Of a stretch of DNA of 64,000 bases, positions 48,463-59,625 are shown piece by piece. Within the stretch, counting starts at the first letter, position 1, and every line of letters starts with the position of its first letter. Source of the stretch: Saprospiraceae bacterium (GTDB taxonomy: Bacteria > Bacteroidota > Bacteroidia > Chitinophagales > Saprospiraceae); assembly GCA_016717655.1 (NCBI GenBank), contig JADKFC010000006.1, positions 62,001 through 126,000 on the forward strand, given 5' to 3'. The notes under the pieces are model-generated. The model had not been told where the DNA came from. It did not search any database and saw only the letters and a list, made by a program, of their open reading frames with translations. The position numbers and the translations under genes are program-made.

Positions 48463-51084
48463 ATGGAACACGCTGAAAACACCACTGAAAAAAAGAAGTA
48501 TAAGATCAAGGATCTGAAAGTATATAGTTCAACTGAGTACATTTCAGAAAATAAAAAACGCTATAGAATGGTGTTCGACAAGACAGAATTGTCGTATGTC
48601 TATGCAGAACTTTCTTTTTACAACAAAGCTTTTGATATTGAAAATTGGGATGCCGAAATTGAACTGAGGTGTTTTGAGAAAACAGGTAGCGATAATAAAC
48701 AAGTTTGCCATCTGGTTTTTAATAAAAAAATTAGTAAGTATGATTCTTTGGTCTATATCAGAGAAGGGTGGGGAAGTAAAAAGGAAGGTAGTTTCTGGAA
48801 AGGTGGGACCTATTATTGGGAAGCCTATCTTGATGGTGAATATGTAGGAAATAAATTTTTTTACATTGAAGACAGTGGTCATAAAAAATTAGACCCCGCC
48901 AATTACCTGGCTTTCAAGTCCATTCGTTTGTTTGAAGGTCAATACGACGATATGGAGCAGGATCAGCTGACATCCATGGTGACATTCGCTGCTGAACAGA
49001 CCAGATATGTATTCACAGAACTGGTGTTTACTAATAACCTTAGAAATCAGGTGTGGAATTGTGAAATTTTTGTCCGTTATTTCAATGAAGCAGGTGATTT
49101 AAAATCAACAGTAGCCAAATTGAGACCGGTCAAAAAAACGGAGGCTACCTTTACCATGGTTTTTGGCTTTGGATCCAATTCTAAAGGAACCTGGCTGCCG
49201 GGTAAATACAGGGCGGAGATGGTCTTTATGAATCAGATCATTGGAGTTGTGGCTTTTTCAGTAGGCAATGATTTTACTGATGGAGTTCCAATTTTGATGA
49301 TACCCCAAGGTGATGTGATTGCTCCGGTTAGCAAAGAAGAAGACGACACCCTGACCTTTGATGATCACATGGCTACTTTAGATGCCATGATCGGTTTAAC
49401 TGAAATCAAACAAAAAGTAAAGGAACATGCCCTTTATCTCAAGTTTTTAAAAATGAGACAAAGTACTGGGTTTCGGGAAGAAGACCCTGCCAACTTGTTT
49501 TTGGTTTTTACCGGCAATCCGGGAACTGGAAAAACAACGGTAGCAAAAATGATGGGAGCGCTTTATAAAAAAATGGGGCTGCTTTCAAAAGGCCATGTCT
49601 TATCCGTTGACAGAGCTGATTTAGTGGGAGAATACATCGGCCAGACCGCACCTAAAGTCAAGGAAGTGTTTGAAAAGGCAAGAGGAGGTATTCTATTTAT
49701 TGACGAAGCATATGCCCTGGTTCGTTCTGCTGATGACAACAAAGATTTTGGCAGAGAGGTAATAGAGTTGTTGGTGAAAGAGATGTCAAATGGCCAGGGA
49801 AATATGGCGGTAAGTGTAGCGGGTTACCCTAAAGAAATGAAAGTATTTATCGATTCAAATCCGGGTTTGAAATCGAGATTCAAACATTATTTTGAATTTC
49901 CCGATTACCTGCCTCAGGAGTTGATTCGCATTGTGCGTTATACCTGCAGAGAAAAGGAGCTTTTACTGACGGACGGAGCTCAGAAAAAGCTGGAAGAAAT
50001 AATTACAGAGGCTTACAGAAATAGAAATCTCAGTTTTGGTAATGCCAGATTTGTCAATGACCTGGTTGAGAAAGCAAAAATCAATCTGGGGCTGCGCATC
50101 ATGAGAAGGACATCACAGCGCAAACCTAGTCGTTCTGAATTAATGACCATTACAGAGCGCGATGTTCATCACCTGAATGCTATAAATCCGGCTATTTTAC
50201 CGGATATACCGATCGACCATGAATTGCTTGCCAGGGCTATGGAAGAATTGGATAGCCTTCTGGGTATGGCAGCAGTAAAACAGCAGATAAAAGAGACAGT
50301 GGAAGTTGTGAAATATTACAAACAGACGGGTAGAAATGTCTTGTCTTCTTTTTACCTCCATACCATTTTTGTTGGTAATCCGGGAACAGGTAAAACCACT
50401 GTGGCAAGGATCCTGACTAAAATTTACAAAGCCCTCGGCATTTTAGAAAGGGGACACATAGTTGAAACTGACCGGCAGGGATTGGTGGCAGGTTTTGTTG
50501 GTCAGACGGCCATTAAAACGGCTGAACGAATTACGGAATCACTGGGAGGGGTTTTATTTATTGATGAAGCCTATGCGTTGAGCAATTTTAATGGCTTACA
50601 GGGTGATTATGGCAATGAAGCCATTCAAACGCTTTTGAAAAAAATGGAAGATGATAGGGGAAAGTTTTATGTTTTTGCAGCCGGTTATCCGGAAAACATG
50701 GATCACTTTCTGAAAGCAAACCCCGGCTTGGCATCCCGTTTTGATAAAATGCTAAGATTTGAAGACTACAACGAAGAAGAATTGTTTGATATAGCCATGA
50801 AAATGTTTAAAGATGAAGGCTACATTGTCACAGCAGGAGCGAAAGAACTGATCAATAACTATTGCCACGATATTTATAGCAAGAGAGATAAATATTTTGG
50901 AAATGCCCGCACCATCCGTAAGTTTACAGGCGACGTTATTCGCAAACAAAATTTAAGGGTATCCCTGAAAGAGACAGATGTAACCAATAGCAGGGCAATG
51001 AATTCTGTCACTGCAGATGACATTAGAATTGCCGGCAACGAACAGGACGATGTAATCTATCGCCGCAGGGGAATTAGTTTTTAG
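48463..51084 (+). CDS. Tandem CbbX-type AAA+ ATPase with duplicated N-terminal beta domains
   Basis: 873 residues from ATG 48463 (the frame is open from 48427). Two CbbX/SpoVK-type AAA+ domains carry Walker A GNPGTGKTT at 351-359 and 638-646, Walker B GGILFIDEAYAL and GGVLFIDEAYAL, and pore-loop motifs YIGQTA and FVGQTA. The N-terminal ~275 residues contain two similar beta-sandwich units: SYVYAELSFYNKAFDIENWDAEIELRCF resembles RYVFTELVFTNNLRNQVWNCEIFVRYF, and FWKGGTYYWEAYL resembles WLPGKYRAEMVFM. There is no signal peptide or membrane segment. It is probably a hexameric remodeller with beta domains for substrate or client binding. Targets are unknown. It overlaps the end of gatB by 11 nt. 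Confidence 0.88.
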   Translation: MEHAENTTEKKKYKIKDLKVYSSTEYISENKKRYRMVFDKTELSYVYAELSFYNKAFDIENWDAEIELRCFEKTGSDNKQVCHLVFNKKISKYDSLVYIREGWGSKKEGSFWKGGTYYWEAYLDGEYVGNKFFYIEDSGHKKLDPANYLAFKSIRLFEGQYDDMEQDQLTSMVTFAAEQTRYVFTELVFTNNLRNQVWNCEIFVRYFNEAGDLKSTVAKLRPVKKTEATFTMVFGFGSNSKGTWLPGKYRAEMVFMNQIIGVVAFSVGNDFTDGVPILMIPQGDVIAPVSKEEDDTLTFDDHMATLDAMIGLTEIKQKVKEHALYLKFLKMRQSTGFREEDPANLFLVFTGNPGTGKTTVAKMMGALYKKMGLLSKGHVLSVDRADLVGEYIGQTAPKVKEVFEKARGGILFIDEAYALVRSADDNKDFGREVIELLVKEMSNGQGNMAVSVAGYPKEMKVFIDSNPGLKSRFKHYFEFPDYLPQELIRIVRYTCREKELLLTDGAQKKLEEIITEAYRNRNLSFGNARFVNDLVEKAKINLGLRIMRRTSQRKPSRSELMTITERDVHHLNAINPAILPDIPIDHELLARAMEELDSLLGMAAVKQQIKETVEVVKYYKQTGRNVLSSFYLHTIFVGNPGTGKTTVARILTKIYKALGILERGHIVETDRQGLVAGFVGQTAIKTAERITESLGGVLFIDEAYALSNFNGLQGDYGNEAIQTLLKKMEDDRGKFYVFAAGYPENMDHFLKANPGLASRFDKMLRFEDYNEEELFDIAMKMFKDEGYIVTAGAKELINNYCHDIYSKRDKYFGNARTIRKFTGDVIRKQNLRVSLKETDVTNSRAMNSVTADDIRIAGNEQDDVIYRRRGISF

Positions 51085-52537
51085 AAGGAGATTTATTGAG
51101 CGCTTCTTCCAGCAAGGATTTTAAGGTGCCAACATCTAATGCAAGTCCCGCACTTTGTTTTACCTGACCCATAAAAAATCCAAGCAAACCCTTTTTTCCA
51201 TTTTGATATTCTTTCACTTTATCCGGATTTTGCATTAATACTTTTTCAATCAGAGGTAGAAGGTCTGATGCTTCCACACTGATGACCAGATTAAGAGCTT
51301 GCGCCAGTTCTTCGACATTGTTTTGGGGGGATTGCATTAAAGCAGGAAGGAGTACTGAAAAAACATCTGATTTTCCAACCTTGCCACTATTGTAAAGGGT
51401 TATCACTTCTTCAATTTGTATAGGCGAGAGGACGGCAGAGAGTTCCATGTTCTGATTTTCGGCATAGGGCAGCAGCTTATTGACCACCATGCTGGATAAC
51501 GCTGTTGCCGGAAGAGCATGATCCTGGACCAATTCGGCAAAATATAAGTACCATTGTTTATTACTAGAAATCTTTTCAGCGTCTTCTTTTGGCACACCCC
51601 AGCCAATCAGCTTTGCCATTGCTTCTGAAGGTAGGATACTCAATTCTGCTTTGATCCTTTGAACCCAATTGTCATCAATTTGAATAGGACTCAGATCCGG
51701 TTCCGGAAAATAACGATAGTCATTTTCACCTTCTTTTTTACGCATCGGGTGGGTAGTCCCTTTTTCTGAATCAAACAATAGGGTCGTCCTTTCAATGATG
51801 GAGCCAGCTGTCAAAACCTCTTCCTGACGCTTGGCCTCGTAGGCTATAGCCTCCCTTGCAAACCGGCGACTGTTCACATTTTTTATTTCACATCTTTCGC
51901 CTAAGATAGGACTGCCGGCTGGTCTGATAGAAACATTGCAATCACACCGAATAGAGCCTTCTTCCATGTTGCCATCTGAAATGCCCAGGTATTGCACCAA
52001 TTGTTGAAGACTGGTAAGGAAATCATAAACTTCCTGCCCGGTTCTGAAATCAGGCTCTGTGACCAATTCAACCAAGGGTGTCCCGGCTCTGTTGTATTCT
52101 ATCAGCGACTGTACTGAACTTAATTCATGATTTGATTTTCCAGCATCCTCTTCCATGTGGATGTGGTGGATACGAATCGTTCTTTCAACATCTCCTGTTG
52201 TGAAGGTCCAGCTTCCGCCTTTTCCAATTGGATTTTTATCTTGGGTAATCTGATAACCTTTGGGAAGGTCTGGATAAAAATAATTTTTTCTGTCAAACCG
52301 CGTTTGTTGGGGTATATCACATCCTAGTGCAAGAGCAAGGTGCAAAGATTTTTCAACATGCTCTTTATTGGCCCTGGGCAGCGTGCCGGGTAAGCCGAGC
52401 GTCACCGCACTTATGTTTAGATTTGGGCTTAATTCAAATACATTGGCTTCAGAAGAAAATGCTTTTGAACAGGTATTCAATTGGATGTGCACTTCCAATC
52501 CGATTACCGACTCATATGTGATAGGCGAACTTGACAT
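51074..52537 (-). CDS. gatB: Asp-tRNA(Asn)/Glu-tRNA(Gln) amidotransferase subunit B
   Basis: 487 residues, full length. GatB/E domain motifs include YESVIGLEVHIQL, VTLGLPGTLPRAN, GSIRCDCNVSIRPAGSPILGERCEIKNVNS and RTTLLFDSEKGTTHPMRKKEGENDYRYFPEPDL. The C-terminal YqeY-like helical domain ends the protein. With GatA and GatC it amidates misacylated tRNAs. Its ATG shares a T with the stop of the DUF3667 gene (TAATG), suggesting translational coupling. Confidence 0.97.
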   Translation of the reverse strand: MSSSPITYESVIGLEVHIQLNTCSKAFSSEANVFELSPNLNISAVTLGLPGTLPRANKEHVEKSLHLALALGCDIPQQTRFDRKNYFYPDLPKGYQITQDKNPIGKGGSWTFTTGDVERTIRIHHIHMEEDAGKSNHELSSVQSLIEYNRAGTPLVELVTEPDFRTGQEVYDFLTSLQQLVQYLGISDGNMEEGSIRCDCNVSIRPAGSPILGERCEIKNVNSRRFAREAIAYEAKRQEEVLTAGSIIERTTLLFDSEKGTTHPMRKKEGENDYRYFPEPDLSPIQIDDNWVQRIKAELSILPSEAMAKLIGWGVPKEDAEKISSNKQWYLYFAELVQDHALPATALSSMVVNKLLPYAENQNMELSAVLSPIQIEEVITLYNSGKVGKSDVFSVLLPALMQSPQNNVEELAQALNLVISVEASDLLPLIEKVLMQNPDKVKEYQNGKKGLLGFFMGQVKQSAGLALDVGTLKSLLEEALNKSPSKN

Positions 52538-53601
52538 TAAAATAAAAATACACTGATGAACAGAATCATAACACTAAAGAAAGACATAAACAAAATGTAA
52601 CAAAGGGCATAAACTGTATACTTCAACAAAGTTTTAACCCAAAACTGCCGATAATAAAACTGAAATGATAGATAGCCATACAAGCTTACCAACCCTACTA
52701 CCACAGCAATGATCCAGTCATAGTTTTGCAATACGGATCCGAAAAGCTCTGCCAAAAAGATGGGTATTAGCAAAATAAAGGCAAATGAATGTATATTCAT
52801 AATTAGACAAGCATGCTCTACATAATAAATGTGATGCCTAAGATATAAGAGTTTTAATATAAAGGCTACAAAGAAAACGCTGAGTATAATGCTCCATGCC
52901 AGATTGCCCACTACAAATTTGATGCCCGCCAGCCGGTTGGTATCGTACTTAAGGTATTGTCCTATTTTTAAACGGTCCATTTTTTTGTCAACCTTGTACT
53001 TTTTAAATAAGGTATCTGAATCCATTTCGTAGGCATCCTTCATCGAAATGCCGTAGTTTCTGATTTCGTCATCATTAAAGATACTATTGATCCCCCAACC
53101 TTCTTTACTGGGAAAGGTGTCCTGATCGGCATAGACAACGTCTTCAAAAATACCCAGCCTCATGCTATCGATCTCATCACAGTAGGCTTCACCAAGGTGT
53201 TTTTCTGTGTTTTGATCATATAACTCAAGCAATCTTCCCTTTTCAAGAGAGGTGAGGATTGAGGAATTGTTGATCTCATTACCCAGGTTAATGATAAACA
53301 ACAAAAGAGTAAAATGCAAAAACATGCTTACTAAAAACAATCGTATGGGTGTGAAGTAAGCTTTCCTATGACCGGCTACATACAACTTGGTTAGTCGGGC
53401 CGGTATGGGAAGCGCCTTTAAAGTCCTGATGAGGTTGGTGTCCAGATTGAAGATGTCATGGGTAAAATCTTTTAAAAGCTGGTTAAGAGTTAACACAGCA
53501 TCTTTTGATTTTTGGCCACAACCCGGACAAAAATCTTTTCCCTCTATCAATGGGTCCCCACAGTTGAGACAAGGTTTTATAGTTGAATCCTCCATAATCA
53601 T
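52537..53601 (-). CDS. DUF3667 membrane protein with N-terminal zinc ribbon
   Basis: About 354 residues from ATG 53601 (or ATG 53595). The N-terminal CLNCGDPLIEGKDFCPGCGQK is a four-Cys zinc ribbon, followed by TLNQLLKDFTHDIFNLDTNLIRTLKAL and four or five hydrophobic segments. This is the DUF3667 pattern. Function is unknown. The TTG at 53613 lies inside the -7 box and cannot be the start. It is the first gene of a unit with gatB. Confidence 0.9.
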   Translation of the reverse strand: MIMEDSTIKPCLNCGDPLIEGKDFCPGCGQKSKDAVLTLNQLLKDFTHDIFNLDTNLIRTLKALPIPARLTKLYVAGHRKAYFTPIRLFLVSMFLHFTLLLFIINLGNEINNSSILTSLEKGRLLELYDQNTEKHLGEAYCDEIDSMRLGIFEDVVYADQDTFPSKEGWGINSIFNDDEIRNYGISMKDAYEMDSDTLFKKYKVDKKMDRLKIGQYLKYDTNRLAGIKFVVGNLAWSIILSVFFVAFILKLLYLRHHIYYVEHACLIMNIHSFAFILLIPIFLAELFGSVLQNYDWIIAVVVGLVSLYGYLSFQFYYRQFWVKTLLKYTVYALCYILFMSFFSVMILFISVFLF

Positions 53602-53610
53602 GTTGCACCA

Positions 53611-53618
53611 CAAAGATA
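53611..53618 (-). promoter_or_regulatory. -7 box TATCTTTG of the DUF3667-gatB unit
   Basis: Exact TAnnTTTG on the minus strand, 9 nt before ATG 53601, giving a very short leader. Confidence 0.6.
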
Positions 53619-53901
53619 CTTCGCAATTCTATTTCCCGGGCATCCGCTTCCTTTTCTACATATAGAAGTTTGGTATAATGTTTGCCAATATAAAGATGTG
53701 TTTGGTATAAAATGAAGATATATTTTATAAAACATTGAATATCAATCATTAAAATAGTAAAAAAAGAATAATAAAACATGTTTAATTCTTATTTTTTGAT
53801 GGGTGGAGGGCTTTGATTCCTTCATTTGATAAAAAAAATCAAAAAAAAATGAAAGAAAACATGAACAGGTACGAATCCAAAAATTGAATAAATACATTGA
53901 C

Positions 53902-56900
53902 ATGAAGAACAGTTTTTTACAAGTTTAGGAAAGTGGGGCGGAAGCACTTTAATAGTGTTTGCGATGCTTTTGATTTCCGGATTGAACCTGTATGGACAAG
54001 ACCCGTGTTTCAACGACATCAATGATCCGGTATTTGACAATTGTGATGACAGAGAAGTAGTTCTCGCATCCGGTGTTTGTACCAGTCCATTGATTCCTTC
54101 GTTGACGGCAACAGACAACTGTACCAGCAGTGAAGACCAGTTTACCACCAATCTCAACAATGATCTGGTGAATGACGGTTTAGGTTGTCTTATGGGAGAT
54201 ATCTCGTTTTATCAGATTTTCTCTCCGGGTTCAGGTTGGAACACTCCATTTACACCCCAGTCTATTTTCCTGGGTATTTACAATGCGGAAAACAATCCAT
54301 TGGTTACCGTTGAGTTTTATCTGACCCATGGCAACCCAGCTCCGGCTACCTGGACTCTCATAGGAGAAGGTAGTGCGTTTGTAGGAACTGCCTCCAATAC
54401 CTTTGTTACTATACCGGTAACAGTACCTGCCATCCTTCCGAGTGAAGAATTTGCTGTTAGGGTTACAGCCCCAACATCGGCGGTATATGGTAATGTGATC
54501 GGCTTCAATGATGATGGTCACACCTCATCCACCTTTTATACCTCGCCCGCATGCGGAATCTACAATCTTACCGATGTAGCAAACGTTTTGGGAGCCGGAA
54601 GTGGAATGGTGATGTCAGTGGTTGGTGAATCTGCCGGTGTTTATATCACACCAGCGCCAGGCAACAATTACCCGGTTGACCACGAATTTGAGGTTGGTGA
54701 ATACAAACTTTCTTACATTGCCACAGACAATGCAGGCAATTCTTCTTCATGTTCTTTCATTTTCTCTGTATTAGAAGATCCTACCATCGTTTCCAGTATT
54801 GCCTGTAATGATCTCGTTCAGATTTCTCTAGACTCCATATGCGAAGCCATTGTAGGAGCAGATGAAATTCTGGAAGGAGGTTCTTATGGTTGCTATGATG
54901 ACTATGAAGTAGTGATTTACAATAAACAAAATCAACCCATTGGTAATGTTCTTACCAAAACCTATATAGGCCAAACCCTGAAGGTAAGTGTATTTAATTC
55001 AGCAGGAAATTCATGCTGGGGCCTCATCAAGGTGGAAGATAAAAGTCCTGCACCTTTAGATTGTAGTCCCATTTACACTACCTGTGTAGGCGATTTGGCT
55101 CCGGGAAGTCCGCTGCCTGATTTGATCACTGTACAGGCTGATCTGGTGGGCTCGATAATTCCATCCAATGCCAAATATGCAAAAGACTATTTTGTAAACG
55201 TTTATGGTTTGGGTGCAGCCAACATTACAGATGTTAATGTGATGCTCGACATCGAACACCAAAATGTCAATAACCTTCAGGTTTTGGTAACTTCTCCCTG
55301 GGGACAGAGTGTAAAATTATTTGGCGGCATTGCTGAAAACTGTGCTGCGGATAATATCAGAGTTACTTTTGACGATGATGCAGCCAATGACTATAGCGAT
55401 CTGGAAGGTACATGTAACCCAACAGCACCTGCAGTTAGTGGTTTCTTCCAATCATTACAAGCCCTAAGTGCATTCAATAACCACAGCCCTTTGGGTCAAT
55501 GGAAATTTACTGTAATTGACTCTACTGATACGGATGGGGGCGAAATCAATGAATTGTCACTCGTATTTGAGCAGACAGGAGGATTTGTCAGTTTCCCAAC
55601 CAGCAACCCGGTCACTTTTGTTGAGCAGGGTCAGGGTTATTACACAGTGTGGGGAATTGATCCATGTGGTCCTGCCACTTTGGGTTATGTTGATGATATC
55701 AGAGAATCAGACTGTTCCAGCATTTATAGCAAGGTAATTGCTCGTACCTGGTCAGCAACTGATGCATCTGGCAATAATTCACCTGTTTGTACCCAATTTA
55801 TATATGTGTATAGAAACGGATTGGCTTCATTGCACTTTCCACCTAATTATGATGGTCACGATCTTCCAGCCCTTTCATGCACACAGTTTGGAGATGTAGT
55901 TCCAACCCCTGAATACACAGGAGAGCCTTATGGTGATTTTTGTGACAATATCCAAATCTTCCTTATGAAGATTTGAGACTGGATGTGTGTCCTAAGTCTT
56001 ATAAAATCTTAAGAAAATGGAAGATACTTGAATGGTGTAGCAGCCAGGTTTACGAACATACACAGGTAATCAAAGTAATAGATGACAGAGGACCAGTTAT
56101 GACTTGTCCACCTAATGTAACCATCTCTACAGATCCATTGGATTGTACAAAGGATTATACTCCAGTAAAACCTCAGATCACTTCAGAGTGTTCTAATAAT
56201 TTGACCTATGATCTTTACTACTATATTCCGGATGCAACCAATAGTCTTCCGATAGATGCCGTTTTTGTAAAAGACAATGTGGTCAATGGCACAACCATCC
56301 AGGATTTACCTGTAGGTACCAACTACATACTGTGGAGAGTTTGGGATGAGTGCGGCAATTATTCAGAATGTATCCATATTGTAGTCATCAGAGACGAAGT
56401 ACCTCCGGTAGCTGTTTGTGATCAATTTACCAAAGTATCCATCGGATCCAATGGTTTTGGAGAAGTAGCAGCCTTTACCTTCGATGATTTGAGCAATGAC
56501 AATTGCGAAATTGTAAGGTATCAGGCCAGGAAAATGACCAATAAGTGTGTTGGCGGAACTTCAACTATATTTAGAGACACCATCCTTTTCTGTTGTGAAG
56601 AGGTAGGCACTACTATCATGGTTGAATTCAGGGTAACGGACAGATCAGGAAACAGCAATACTTGTATGGTTGAAATCAAGGTGGAGGATAAATTACCCCC
56701 TTACATCACCAAGTGTCCTGCTGATATTACCATTGACTGCCAGGCCGACTATAAGAATACAAGCCTTACAGGAGAGCCTGTAGCCATCGATAACTGTAAA
56801 ATTAACAGTGTTGCATTCGCTGACTCAGGTGCCCCCGATCAATGCGGTGAAGGTACCATCAGAAGAACGTGGACCGTTAGAGATCTTCAGGGACTCACAG

Positions 56901-59041
56901 CTTCATGCGTTCAGACCATCGTATTACAAGATAAGGATCCATTTGACAAAAATGACATAATATGGCCATTGGACTATGATGCCACTACTTGTCATGCCAA
57001 CCTCAATCCGGAAAACCTTCCTGTGCAATATGCATATCCAAGGGTAACGGATGATGATTGTAGTCTAACTTCCATTACATACAAAGATCAACACTTTACC
57101 TTTGTGGATGGTGCGTGTGAGAAAATATTAAGAACATGGACTGTAATTGACTGGTGTACTTATGTTGAAAATACCAGCTATGGTATATACACCGATTTAC
57201 AAATCATCAAACTGGCCAATACCATTGATCCGGTATTTGGTAGCTGCAAAGATACCATAGTGAATATCTTTGACGATTGCAAAGGCCCGGTAACCCTGGC
57301 AGCAGGAGCTACTGATGATTGCACACCGATTGAATCTTTGAAATATACCTATAGAATCGACCTAAATGATGACGGTATTGCTGATGCCAACCTGAGTGGT
57401 GCAACAAGACAGTTTACCCATACACTGCCTGTTGGCAAGCATAGGGTTTATTGGACAGTTGAAGACCAGTGTAGCAACAGAACCCTTTGTAATTACCTGG
57501 TGACAGTGAGAGATGGTAAAAAACCTACGCCTTATTGTTTGTCAAGTATTACCACTGTTGTAATGCCCTCTTCAGGAGTGATTACCATCTGGGCTAAAGA
57601 TTTTGATCATGGTAGTTTTGACAATTGTACGCCACAAAATAAATTAAAGATTTCGTTCAGTTCAGATGTGAAAGATACAAGTGACATCTTCCAGTGTTCT
57701 GATATTCCTGATGGTATTGAAATGGAAATCCCAGTTGAAATGTGGGTTACCGATGAAGCCGGTAATCAGGATTACTGTACTGTTATTCTGGTGCTTCAGG
57801 ACAATACAGGCAATGTTTGTCCTGATAAAGTAGGCTCCAGGGTTGTATTGGGTGGTAGAATAAAAACAGAACAAAATAAATCATTGAACGGCGCTTCAGT
57901 TACATTATGGGAAGGCAATGTCAAAGTCAAGGAATTTATGACAAGCGAAGCCGGAAGTTTTGTGCTGGACAATGTATTGATAGGTAAGGATTATCACATC
58001 TCAGTTGATAAAAACAACGATGTGATGAATGGTTTGTCAACCCTTGACCTCGTGTTGATTCAAAGACACATTTTAGGTGTATCAAAACTGGATTCTCCTT
58101 ACAAGGTGATAGCTTCTGATGTCAATAATGATGGAAAGATTCTTGCCTCTGACCTAGTGGCATTGAGGAAATTAATTTTGGGATTGAGTGTTCAGATGCC
58201 AACGGGTCAAAAATCCTGGAGGTTTATCAACTCAGCTAAGCCATTTGCTACGCCAAACAATCCTTTCCCATTCGAAGAAAAGATTGCACTGGACAACCTG
58301 GCCACCAATATGTTTAATCAAGACTTCTATGGGGTAAAAATTGGAGACGTTAATGCTTCCATTTCTCTCAATCTGCATGATGATATTGCAGAACCTCGTT
58401 CAAATGAGGTTTTGGCCATGGAGTATGAAATCGTCAAGGAAGACAATGGAAACAGAATCGATTTCTATGCTGCGGATAGCAAAGATGTATTTGGCTTCCA
58501 AATGTCGCTCAATGGCTTAGGTACCGTAGTTAAAGCAAGTACTGGTATCTGGGATGTGAATGCAACCAACTATGCCAACGGAGAGAGAGGTTTTGCCATG
58601 TCATGGAATACTGACAATGCAAGCAAGGTAAGAGAAGGTGATAGATTGTTTAGTCTATATACTTCCGGTGATATCGATGAAATTAAACTAGGCGGTATCC
58701 TGGCAGACGAGGCCTACCTCAGCACCGAAGAAGTATCCGAGATTGTATTAAGTGAAAGAGGAAAACAGGATGGAAATGCTTCCTTTGAAGTTTACCAGAA
58801 TGAACCCAATCCTTTCTCTCACCAAACAAAGATTGGATTTAAATTGCCGGAAGCAGCTGATGTAGCATTGAAGATTTACGATCAAAGTGGAAAAATCCTG
58901 CACATTCAGAAAAATAGCTTTGCCAAAGGTTTGAACCATTTCACGGTTCAAAACGCTGATCTGGGAACTTCAGGTATCATGTACTATGAAGTAAGCAGCA
59001 ACAGTTTCAAGGCAACACGAAAAATGATTGGATTGAAATAA
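53902..59041 (+). CDS. Giant T9SS-exported surface protein with P-domain, Ig-like and dockerin-like regions; two -1 frameshifts
   Basis: Restored length is about 1713 residues. ATG 53902 starts a signal peptide if the T6 run at 53913-53918 is read as T7 (MKNSFFTSLGKW...LNLYGQ). A second missing base near 55960 restores the link LPYEDLRLDVCPKS. Regions in order are: a sandwich with conserved Cys, a proprotein-convertase P-domain-like block (IPSNAKYAKDYFVNVYGL...PLGQWKFTVIDSTDTDGGEINELSL), a series of Cys-rich Ig/HYR-like repeats, and a dockerin-like pair (GLSTLDLVLIQRHILG, DVNNDGKILASDLVALRKLILG). The protein ends in a T9SS type A domain. Likely a calcium-stabilised adhesin. It ends at a strong terminator. 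Confidence 0.85.
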
Positions 59042-59066
59042 GTGAATTTTTGGATTATTCAGTTCG

Positions 59067-59098
59067 AAGCCGGGTCCCTTTGGTCCGGCTTTTTTTTT
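59067..59098 (+). terminator. Rho-independent terminator
   Basis: AAGCCGG (59067-59073) pairs with CCGGCTT (59085-59091), with a second short CC/GG pairing inside the loop, followed by a run of eight Ts. It stops the giant surface-protein transcript. Confidence 0.9.
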
Positions 59099-59169
59099 GC
59101 CCCCTATTGACTAGGCTAGCGATTTCATTATGCTAACAGTTAGCGAAAAACACATGTAAAAAAAATCTA

Positions 59170-59202
59170 TTTGTTTTTTTGATTTCTCTTGACCTATATT
59201 TG
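59170..59202 (+). promoter_or_regulatory. Complete Bacteroidota promoter (TTTG-N21-TATATTTG)
   Basis: A -33 TTTG at 59170-59173 and an exact -7 TATATTTG at 59195-59202, with the expected spacing of 21 nt. It precedes ATG 59229 of the small membrane protein. This is the best full promoter in the window. Confidence 0.7.
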
Positions 59203-59228
59203 CCGGGTTGCAAAGTGTCAATATCAAA

Positions 59229-59624
59229 ATGGTAAAAGACTTTAGTGCATTAATCGTTTCAGTAATCGGCGGGCTTTTGGTTTTGCTAGTGGGTATGATG
59301 GTTTTTTCTACCCTTTATCCTTATCCCATGGACCTCGATGTACACAACAGGGATTCCATGACCAGTTTTTTGCACGACCTTCCCAATAAGGCCTATGCAA
59401 TTAAAATTGGTATTAATACCATAGCCGTTTTTTGTGCCACCTTACTGGCAGCTGTTATTTCGAGGTCAAAATCAAGATTGGGTATCATAGGTCTTATGTT
59501 ATTTGTAGGATTGTTAATTTATCGCGATGTCAGATTTGACTACCCGGATCTATATTTTGTGATCGGACTTACCATCAATATGTTGGGTGGTTTGTTGGGA
59601 CTGAAGCTAGGTTCCAGAAAATAA
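59229..59624 (+). CDS. Small membrane protein of unknown function (4 TM)
   Basis: 131 residues from ATG 59229. Four hydrophobic helices are visible (about 5-28, 55-75, 82-100, 107-127), with a polar loop (YPYPMDLDVHNRDSMTSFLHDLPNK) after the first and a basic C-terminus. No family recognised. It stands alone between a terminator/promoter and a convergent GT2 gene. Confidence 0.7.
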   Translation: MVKDFSALIVSVIGGLLVLLVGMMVFSTLYPYPMDLDVHNRDSMTSFLHDLPNKAYAIKIGINTIAVFCATLLAAVISRSKSRLGIIGLMLFVGLLIYRDVRFDYPDLYFVIGLTINMLGGLLGLKLGSRK

Positions 59625-59625
59625 T

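Noticed and set aside
48544..48882. Minus-strand open frame of 112 codons inside the AAA+ gene
   Set aside because: Antisense to a conserved domain repeat; no signal, promoter or homology pattern.
53614..53901. Intergenic region before the giant surface protein as a possible RNA gene
   Set aside because: AT-rich, without stable hairpins; only the DUF3667 promoter at its left end is convincing.
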